A DNA stretch of 40,131 nucleotides from JAAAOZ01 sp964496595 (GTDB lineage: Bacteria > Chloroflexota > Anaerolineae > B4-G1 > SLSP01). The DNA is taken from assembly GCA_964496595.1 (NCBI GenBank), contig CAZCAI010000020.1, positions 1 through 40,131 on the forward strand. Reading direction: 5' to 3'. Position numbers and translations under genes: made by a program. The first letter of the stretch is position 1. Every line of letters starts with the position of its first letter. Shown one piece after another: positions 34,711 through 40,131 of this stretch. The notes beneath the pieces were generated by a model. That model was not told where the DNA came from, made no database searches, and was given only the letters and a program-made list of their open reading frames with translations.

Positions 34711-35019
34711 GGTTACCTCCTCAAAAAGCAACAAAGCANNNNNNNNNNNNNNNNNNNNNNNNNNNNNNNNNNNNNNNNNNNNNNNNNNNNNNNNNNNNNN
34801 NNNNNNNNNNNNNNNNNNNNNNNNNNNNNNNNNNNNNNAAAGCAACAAAGCAGCAAAGCAGCAAATATCAAATCGGAAAATTGCGAATTGCGAATTTAGA
34901 ATCTTTACTCGATGGCATCATTCGCAATTCGCAATTCGCAATTCTAAATTCCAAGTTACAGAATCGGCTACCGGAAAGATTTCCTAAATGCAAATCAACC
35001 AATCGGATGGCGTGCGGAT
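34711..35019. other. Intergenic region with gap, short tandem repeat and AT-rich inverted repeat
   Basis: About 309 bases between the radical-SAM and Memo genes. It holds a 100-N gap (34739-34838), tandem agcaacaa/agcagcaa units at both gap edges, and an imperfect inverted repeat (aattgcgaattgcgaattt near 34879-34899 and ttcgcaattcgcaattcgc near 34920-34938). No gene is seen. Confidence 0.6.
34739..34838. other. Assembly gap (100 N) in a short tandem repeat
   Basis: The left edge ends and the right edge begins with the same 14 bases, aaagcaacaaagca. The gap is likely an unmerged overlap or a collapsed tandem repeat. It lies in non-coding DNA, upstream of the Memo ribosome site. Confidence 0.75.
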
Positions 35020-36060
35020 TCAGTCGGCGGCGTTGTCCTTCGTCCAGACGCCGGGGATGGCGGCGCCACATTGGGGGCAGATGCCAGGGGTACGCCATTG
35101 GGGGCGGGCATGGAAGCCGTAGCGCTGAATGATCCGCGTTCCGCATTGATGGCAGTGGGTTTGCTCGTGCGCGGGATCGTGGATATTGCCGACGTAGATG
35201 TATTTGAGGCCGGCCTCTTGGCCGATCTCGTAGGCGCGCGCCAACGTCGTGGGCGGCGTGCGTGGCCGATCGCGCATTTTGTGGCTGGGATGAAATGCCG
35301 AGATATGCCATGGCATCATCGGATCGATGGCGGCCAGCCACTCGGTGGCTTGATGTAACTCTTCGTCGCTGTCGTTGAGGCCGGGGATGACGAGCGTGGT
35401 GACCTCGATCCAGATGTCGGTCTCGCGCGCGATTTTCGCGATGTTGCGCTTCACCGGCTCGATGCGAGCGCCGGTATAGGTCTCGTACAATTCCGAGGTG
35501 AAGCCTTTAAGATCCACATTGAGGGCGTCTAAATACGGTGCGATTTTCTCCAGCGCGGCCTCGGTCATAAAACCATTGGAGACATAGATGTTTTTGATCC
35601 CGTGAGCATGCGCCAGTTTGGCGGTATCGTAGGTGTACTCGAAGAAGACCGTCGGCTCGTTGTAGGTGTAAGCAATCGCGGCCACATGCTGCTCGCGCGC
35701 AACCTCCACCAGCGCCTCCGGGGAGAACGACTCTCCCAGATACTCCCGGCGCTCATCCTTTTCGCGGACCTGGGAGATACCCGCGTTTTGGCACCACATG
35801 CAGTGCATATTGCAACCATACGTCCCAATGGAGAGCGCGTTTTCGCCCGGCAAGAAGTGATAGAGAGGCTTCTTTTCGAGGGGATCAATGTGGACGGCGG
35901 TTGCTTTGCCATAGACGGTGGAGATGATCTGCCCGCCGCGATTGACCCGCACGCCGCACTTTCCCCATTCCCCCGGCGCCAGCGTGCAATAATGCTCGCA
36001 CACCTGACACTGGACATGCCGGCCCTTCAGTGTTCGCATCAACGCCGCTACCTTCGGCAT
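35020..36060 (-). CDS. amrS: AmmeMemoRadiSam system radical SAM enzyme
   Basis: 346 aa. ATG 36060 with GAGGAGG upstream; a TTG at 36078 is less likely. N-terminal Cys cluster CQVCEHYC…CG at about 18-35. The radical-SAM iron-sulfur triad C-x3-C-x2-C is CNMHCMWC at 83-90, with the SAM-binding SIGTYG just before. Later motifs: AYTYNEPTVFFEYTYDTA, YVSNGFMTEAALEKI, LDALNVDLKGF, WIEVTTLVIPGLNDS, and MPWHISAFHPSHKM. A C-terminal zinc ribbon follows (CHQCG and CPQCG). It matches the radical-SAM partner of AMMECR1/Memo (TIGR04337 type). Its substrate is unknown. It is the first gene of the trio. Confidence 0.95.
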   Translation of the reverse strand: MPKVAALMRTLKGRHVQCQVCEHYCTLAPGEWGKCGVRVNRGGQIISTVYGKATAVHIDPLEKKPLYHFLPGENALSIGTYGCNMHCMWCQNAGISQVREKDERREYLGESFSPEALVEVAREQHVAAIAYTYNEPTVFFEYTYDTAKLAHAHGIKNIYVSNGFMTEAALEKIAPYLDALNVDLKGFTSELYETYTGARIEPVKRNIAKIARETDIWIEVTTLVIPGLNDSDEELHQATEWLAAIDPMMPWHISAFHPSHKMRDRPRTPPTTLARAYEIGQEAGLKYIYVGNIHDPAHEQTHCHQCGTRIIQRYGFHARPQWRTPGICPQCGAAIPGVWTKDNAAD

Positions 36061-36116
36061 GCGCAGCCTCCTCGTCAACTAGAAAGTCGGATAGTCCTTG
36101 ATCGAATCATCTTGCG

Positions 36117-36743
36117 TCAGACAATCATATAATCAAAAAGCAGGGTTGTACCTGGTGTATCTAAAGGGAACGTCCCATCGCCTCCCAGGCTTCGCAGGAT
36201 CACCGTGACGATGATCAGCATGCCGAAGAGCATCACGCCGATGAGGAAGTATGTGTACATCTTCTGCTCTTGGGCCTTGCGCTCCGCTAAATCGCGGCGG
36301 ATATGCTCCTGGCGCTGGCGCTCCTTTTCCATCAAGCGCGCCCGCCGCGCCCGGGACGATGCCTCCTCCGCCTCTTTCAACACTTGCGCCCTCTCCATCT
36401 GCTGATTGAGACGCTCGGCGGATCCTTGGTTGTGGCGCTGGACGATCAACTCCAAGATGTCCAAGACCGCGCCGCATTGGAGGCAGTACTCGTTGCCGAT
36501 CCAATTGTTGTAATCGCACTTGGGACAACGACGGATCAAGCTCTGACCACACTGCCGGCAGAAGGCTACCTCTTGCTCGTGATAGGCGCCGCAGTAGGGG
36601 CAAATATGCCCGCGCAGGATAAATTCGCTGCCGCACGCATCACAGTGGATGTAGGCCCCTTCGCCTTTGTCGGTCAATTGATTTAACTTAATAGGGCTGC
36701 CGCAGCCAGGACAACTCACTTTTTCTAAGATGTGTTGAGACAT
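36117..36743 (-). CDS. Zinc-ribbon membrane-anchored protein
   Basis: 208 aa from ATG 36743 (AGGCGG upstream). Paired Cys motifs define about three zinc ribbons in the first 90 residues: CPGCG…CDACG, CPYCG…CRQCG, and CPKC…CLQCG. A charged coiled-coil-like helix (RLNQQMERAQVLKEAEEASSRARRARLMEKERQRQEHIRRDL, spanning about 110-155) follows. One membrane span (YFLIGVMLFGMLIIVTVIL) ends the structured part. The arrangement resembles cytosolic zinc-ribbon/coiled-coil domains on a C-terminal anchor. Function unknown. It lies between ribosomal protein S1 and the radical-SAM gene on the same strand. Confidence 0.82.
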   Translation of the reverse strand: MSQHILEKVSCPGCGSPIKLNQLTDKGEGAYIHCDACGSEFILRGHICPYCGAYHEQEVAFCRQCGQSLIRRCPKCDYNNWIGNEYCLQCGAVLDILELIVQRHNQGSAERLNQQMERAQVLKEAEEASSRARRARLMEKERQRQEHIRRDLAERKAQEQKMYTYFLIGVMLFGMLIIVTVILRSLGGDGTFPLDTPGTTLLFDYMIV

Positions 36744-37012
36744 AAAGCCGCCTATTGATTTCACGATAACAGCGCGCGCGTCCCTGGGCGCGTCCCATTA
36801 TTGGAGGGCGTCATAAAGTGAGACACGACAACCCTGGCGCGTCCTTCTATCGAACTCACGTGCGATTCGGTAGGAGCGGCCAGGGGACAATTATGTATAG
36901 ACCCACAGAGGCTTATTCAGACCCGAAGGATTTCAAAAGCCGTATAAGGATTTCAAGAAACCCTTCGGGTCTAACGACGCGGTGCATAGGGTTACCGAGT
37001 GAGATTCCGGGC
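36744..37012. repeat. Intergenic region with agacccgaagg palindrome
   Basis: About 270 bases without a gene. It has agacccgaagg (36919-36929) and its inverse ccttcgggtct (36962-36972), spaced 32 bases. The same 11-base arms form the terminator at 39794-39826. Here a T run is missing, so termination of the S1 transcript is uncertain. Confidence 0.6.
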
Positions 37013-38239
37013 TTAAGCTTCGGCCGATACTTCTGTGGAATTCTCCGCTGCCATAGGCGACTCGATAGCTTCCGCTTCTGGTTCTCCGGCAGCTTCTTCT
37101 GTCTCGGCTGGCGCCTCTGGGATTGGCGGTTCCGCCTGTTTCAGACTGAACGCGATGCGGCGCTGTTCGGGGCGGAGGGAGATGATCTGGACATAGTGGC
37201 GGTCGCCGACGTGGACGACCTCGCCGGGCCGTTCCACCTTATCGTCGCTCAGCTCCGAGACGTGTATCAGGCCCTCGATCTCCGGCTTGTCCACCAGGGC
37301 GGCAAAGGCGCCGAAGGAGGTCAGGTTGACAATCTCCACCTCGACGACTTCGCCGATGTGGAACTCGTCCGCCACAGTCTCCCAAGGATCAGGTTGGAGC
37401 CGCTTGAGGCTTAATCCGAGCCGCTCGCTGTCCAAATCGATGTCCAGAATGTAGACCTCGACCTCTTGCCCGACCTGAACAACGTCCGCCGCGTTGGTCA
37501 CGCGCCGCCAAGAAAGCTCGGAGATATGCAGCAGGCCATCGACGCCTTTGACGTTGACAAACGCGCCAAACGAGACGATGTTGCTAACCACGCCGGTCTC
37601 GACCGTACCGACTGCCAGATTATCAAGAATCCGGCGCTTCATATCCTTGCCCTCGAACGCCTTGCGCTCGGAGAGGATCAATCGATTGCGGTCCGAGGTC
37701 ACCTCGATCACGCAGAGATCTAACGTCTCATCGATCAGATCTTCCCAACGCCGGTCGGGATTGTTGGGGGTGTAGCGCGGGCGCCATTGGGGGCAAAGCT
37801 GAGAGCCGGGCACGAAGCCGCGCAGCCGCCCCAACTTGACGATCACGCCGCCCTTGTTGGCATCGACCACGGGCAGCGAGACCTTCTCGCCATTCTCCAG
37901 CAATTCGCGCGCCTCATCCCAATCATCCTCCTGAGCGGCCCGAGCTAAGGAGACCAGCGCCTGACCGGTCGCCCCGCCATCATCGATGATGTAGACCTTC
38001 ACCGGCTTGCCGGGTTTCAGAGTCTCCAAGCGCTTGCGATCCATCCGATCCACTTCGTTCGGGTGAACTTTAGCGTCACTTTTGCCACCAATATCAACTA
38101 AGATGGATTTTGTATCGGCGTTGACAACCAAGCCTTCTACAATATCCCCGCGTCGATATTGATTCTCCTCCATATACTGATCTAGCAGGGAGGCCATCAT
38201 ATCCTGGTTGGATTCGGCCTCAGTTGTGGAACTATTCAT
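37013..38239 (-). CDS. rpsA: 30S ribosomal protein S1
   Basis: 408 aa with four S1 RNA-binding domains at about 28-100, 115-185, 205-275 and 290-360. Typical motifs are GDIVEGLVVNADTKSILVDIGGKSDAKVHP, VETGVVSNIVSFGAFVNVKGVDGLLHISELSW and EVVEVEIVNLTSFGAFAALV. An acidic, Ala/Glu-rich tail (about 45 residues) ends the protein. S1 melts mRNA and aids its binding to the 30S subunit; the four-domain form of 400 residues is common outside proteobacteria. ATG 38239 has GGAGAG 9 bases upstream. Domain 2 contains an insert (CPQWRPRYTPNN) compared with the others. Confidence 0.95.
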   Translation of the reverse strand: MNSSTTEAESNQDMMASLLDQYMEENQYRRGDIVEGLVVNADTKSILVDIGGKSDAKVHPNEVDRMDRKRLETLKPGKPVKVYIIDDGGATGQALVSLARAAQEDDWDEARELLENGEKVSLPVVDANKGGVIVKLGRLRGFVPGSQLCPQWRPRYTPNNPDRRWEDLIDETLDLCVIEVTSDRNRLILSERKAFEGKDMKRRILDNLAVGTVETGVVSNIVSFGAFVNVKGVDGLLHISELSWRRVTNAADVVQVGQEVEVYILDIDLDSERLGLSLKRLQPDPWETVADEFHIGEVVEVEIVNLTSFGAFAALVDKPEIEGLIHVSELSDDKVERPGEVVHVGDRHYVQIISLRPEQRRIAFSLKQAEPPIPEAPAETEEAAGEPEAEAIESPMAAENSTEVSAEA

Positions 38240-38346
38240 TAAAAGATTCTCTCCTCATAAGAAAAATTTCGCCTCCAATAAGCACACATCATCCAAAAAC
38301 AACTCCGACAAAGACTCGTCATCTTATTGTGGCGTTGCTATTTTAT

Positions 38347-38374
38347 ATTATAAGCGTGTTTCGCGGAGAGGCAA
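38347..38374 (-). promoter_or_regulatory. Promoter of rpsA
   Basis: Minus strand: TTGCCT (38374-38369), 16 bases, consensus TATAAT (38352-38347). About 105 bases before the S1 start codon, so the leader is long enough for autoregulation by S1, as known in other bacteria. Confidence 0.7.
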
Positions 38375-38419
38375 TCTGATTTTTAGCGGCTCAGCGTTCC
38401 AGTGGATCGGCGATGGGAC

Positions 38420-38447
38420 TGGACAGAAACCCAAATTCTTCTATACT
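38420..38447 (+). promoter_or_regulatory. Promoter of the DUF362 gene
   Basis: -35 TGGACA (38420-38425), 16-base spacer, -10 TATACT (38442-38447), about 95 bases before ATG 38545. Confidence 0.6.
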
Positions 38448-38544
38448 CTTTTTTACGAGATGCTGTTGTTAGATGATGAACGTTATAGCAATTCAACGTT
38501 GTATGTCCAAGTACACGTTAAGAGAGAAGCTTAGGAGAGAAGCT

Positions 38545-39783
38545 ATGGTAAAGAAAGATTTTCCCGGACGCGGTAAGGTCGCGATGGTCCGCACCCGCCC
38601 AGAAAGTGTGTTGGACGATTACGCGCGCTTGATGGAGTTGGTCGGTTATCAGGAGATTTTGCCGCCTGATCTGACCACGCTGCTCAAGATCAACATCTCC
38701 TGGCAGACGTGGTATCCGGCGTGCTCGACGACGCCGTGGCAATTAGAGGGCGTGATCCGCACGTTGCAGGGCGCCGGTTACGATCTGGTCGGCGTGCACA
38801 ACGACACCGTCGTCGTCGATACCGGCGATGGCGAATCCAACAACAAGCAGCGCTACGTCACCGATAAGTACGGCGTGCCTTGCACCTACATCTACAAGCC
38901 GGAGACGAAATGGGTCCGCTACGAGCCGCAGGCGTGGTCCTACCTGGTGTTGGATGAAATTTACCCCGATGGCGTTTATATCCCCGAAGTGCTGATCGGG
39001 CGGAACATCGTGCAGTTGCCCACGATCAAGACGCACGTCTTCACGACGATCACCGGCGCGATGAAGAATGCCTTCGGCGGATTGTTGGGCCGCAAGCGCC
39101 ACTGGACGCACAGCCAGATCCACGAGACAGTGGTGGATCTGTTGGCTATCCAGCAGGAAATTCATCCGGGGCTGTTGGCCGTGATGGACGGCACATTCGC
39201 CGGCGATGGCCCCGGCCCGCGCGCGATGCACTGGCACGAGAAGAATGTTCTCCTGGCCTCGGCGGATCAGGTCGCCATCGATGCGACCTCCGCGATATTG
39301 CAGGGCTTCGATCCGATGGCGCTGCCCTTCATCCGATTCGCGCACGAGTTGGGCTTGGGCGTCGGCGACCCGCGCGAGATCGAGTTCGTGGGGGATGAGG
39401 ACGCCGCCGAGGAGCGCTGGGATTTCCACGTCGATGATACCTTCGCCAGTCGCGGCCAGAAGATGATCTATCATGGCGCGCTCAAACCCTTCGAGACGCT
39501 CCTGTTGCGCAGTCCCATCGTACCGTGGTCCTACTTCGCCAGCAACTTCTACCACAACGTCTACTGGTACCCCGTCGTCGGGCGGCGGCGCGTCGAGGCG
39601 GCGCTGGAGACGCCGTGGGGCCAGCTCTTCTGCGAGTACGGCGCGGACGCCGGCTTAGAAGGCGCGGTGCTCCCCACCGTCGAGAAGAAAACCGTTGCTC
39701 AAGGTCTGAGTTTCCTGGCCGGCGGCGTCGCGGCCCTCGGCGGCCTGGCGGCACTGTTGCATCAAGTATCGCCACAGGAGTAA
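38545..39783 (+). CDS. DUF362-domain protein
   Basis: 412 aa. ATG 38545 with AGGAGA 6 bases upstream; an upstream ATG at 38473 has no site and adds an unlikely extension. DUF362 features: KINISWQTWYPACSTTPWQLEGVIRTL near the N-terminus, NIVQLPTIKTHVFTTITGAMKNAFGGLLG, LAVMDGTFAGDGPGPR, and LASADQVAIDATSAILQGFDP. The family appears in iron-sulfur and quinone-related proteins; this one lacks a ferredoxin extension. The C-terminal 20 residues contain a hydrophobic run (LSFLAGGVAALGGLAALL) that may anchor it to the membrane. Monocistronic, with its own promoter and terminator. Activity unknown. Confidence 0.87.
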   Translation: MVKKDFPGRGKVAMVRTRPESVLDDYARLMELVGYQEILPPDLTTLLKINISWQTWYPACSTTPWQLEGVIRTLQGAGYDLVGVHNDTVVVDTGDGESNNKQRYVTDKYGVPCTYIYKPETKWVRYEPQAWSYLVLDEIYPDGVYIPEVLIGRNIVQLPTIKTHVFTTITGAMKNAFGGLLGRKRHWTHSQIHETVVDLLAIQQEIHPGLLAVMDGTFAGDGPGPRAMHWHEKNVLLASADQVAIDATSAILQGFDPMALPFIRFAHELGLGVGDPREIEFVGDEDAAEERWDFHVDDTFASRGQKMIYHGALKPFETLLLRSPIVPWSYFASNFYHNVYWYPVVGRRRVEAALETPWGQLFCEYGADAGLEGAVLPTVEKKTVAQGLSFLAGGVAALGGLAALLHQVSPQE

Positions 39784-39793
39784 GATGGCTTAC

Positions 39794-39831
39794 AGACCCG
39801 AAGGGTTTTTAAAATCCTTCGGGTCTTTTTT
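39794..39831 (+). terminator. Rho-independent terminator of the DUF362 gene
   Basis: Eleven-base perfect stem agacccgaagg (39794-39804)/ccttcgggtct (39816-39826) and an 11-base AT-rich loop, followed by a T run. It starts 11 bases after the stop codon. The stem is shared with the palindrome at 36919-36972. Confidence 0.88.
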
Positions 39832-39833
39832 AG

Positions 39834-40131
39834 GCCGGGCAGTGAACTACCCGGCTGAAAACGGAAGTTGGCTGAATGCCGACTCGATTTTGTAAGCCTT
39901 CAACCAGTCCAGTCGGCTCCCAATTGTTTCACTTTCGACGCCACTGAGGACGTGGCCCCGAGCATCTGGATTCGTAACGGTTTAGTTTGATGAGCCTGGC
40001 GAATAAATTCGCGGCTACATTTACGAAACCGGCCTTCGCCGGTTAGAACTCAGTCGCCGAAGGGCGACTGCGTAATAGTGGCCGTGGTTTTTCTTTGACC
40101 CAACGGCCCGATGGCCGTGGGAACCGCCGGG
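39834..40131. repeat. Intergenic hairpin array, copy C (runs off the window)
   Basis: About 300 bases with no gene. It contains the 22-base palindrome gccggg…cccggc at 39834-39855 (inverted copy of 89-110). Then follow gcgaat-2-attcgc (39999-40012), aaccgg-6-ccggtt (40027-40044) and cagtcgcc-4-ggcgactg (40051-40070), and the conserved tail 40086-40129. Order, spacing (first to second hairpin) and tail match copy B at 27411-27637. The array reaches the window edge and may continue. Confidence 0.75.

Larger units (their letters stand above)
38240..38544. other. Divergent promoter region between S1 and DUF362 genes
   Basis: About 305 bases, AT-rich compared with the genes on either side. It holds the minus-strand S1 promoter (38347-38374) and the plus-strand promoter of the DUF362 gene (38420-38447). 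No other gene is seen. Confidence 0.65.

Overview
The window is about 40.1 kb of a GC-rich bacterial genome, most probably a member of the Chloroflexota (Anaerolineae-like), assembled as a scaffold with three runs of exactly 100 N. The placement is an inference. It rests on a giant SARP/BTAD-NB-TPR regulator, a DUF6754/MutL-like membrane operon whose zinc-ribbon protein carries many PDWL motifs, Thr-Pro-rich surface proteins, a secreted protein ending in IYLPV, and arrays of intergenic hairpins. There is no rRNA, transposase, integrase or phage gene.

Layout. 240-3551 (+): SARP-type transcriptional regulator. 3621-12507 (-): a two-gene operon, a PHP-domain/SMC-like ATPase followed 9 bases later by a giant sacsin/NO VEIN-like GHKL ATPase with a C-terminal DUF3883-like domain. 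The giant gene looks split by an N run, but the same 39 bases lie on both sides of the gap. Merging them gives one uninterrupted frame of 2022 codons plus a stop. 13074-14840 (-): 7TM-PAS sensor histidine kinase with no response regulator nearby. 15091-15163 (+): tRNA-Glu(CTC) with promoter and terminator. 15232-16401 (-): a small conserved protein and a formylglycine-generating-enzyme-like protein. 16788-24997 (+): a tight seven-gene membrane operon (small protein, DUF6754 protein, two multi-pass proteins, the acidic zinc-ribbon/PDWL-repeat protein with a repeat-induced gap, a MutL-like actin-fold ATPase, and a barrel-sandwich/KOW-like protein). 25191-27273 (+): a surface protein with a VPDTG sorting-like tail and a lipoprotein. 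27773-29071 (+): HEAT-repeat protein. 29162-31436 (-): WecG/TagA glycosyltransferase, DUF4870 and TspO-like membrane proteins. 31509-33118 (-): secreted DUF11 protein and TIGR04076 protein. 33297-36060 (-): the complete AmmeMemoRadiSam trio (AMMECR1, Memo, radical SAM). 36117-38239 (-): zinc-ribbon membrane protein and ribosomal protein S1. 38545-39783 (+): DUF362 protein.

The strongest candidates for undescribed biology are the PHP-ATPase/GHKL-NOV pair (a plausible defence or nucleic-acid surveillance module) and the seven-gene membrane operon built around a MutL-like ATPase without any mutase. A third is a family of intergenic hairpin arrays at 27411-27637 and 39999-40130 (with a relative at 60-110), in which stems differ by paired, compensating base changes. 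All functions are read from sequence motifs and family knowledge; no database search was run.
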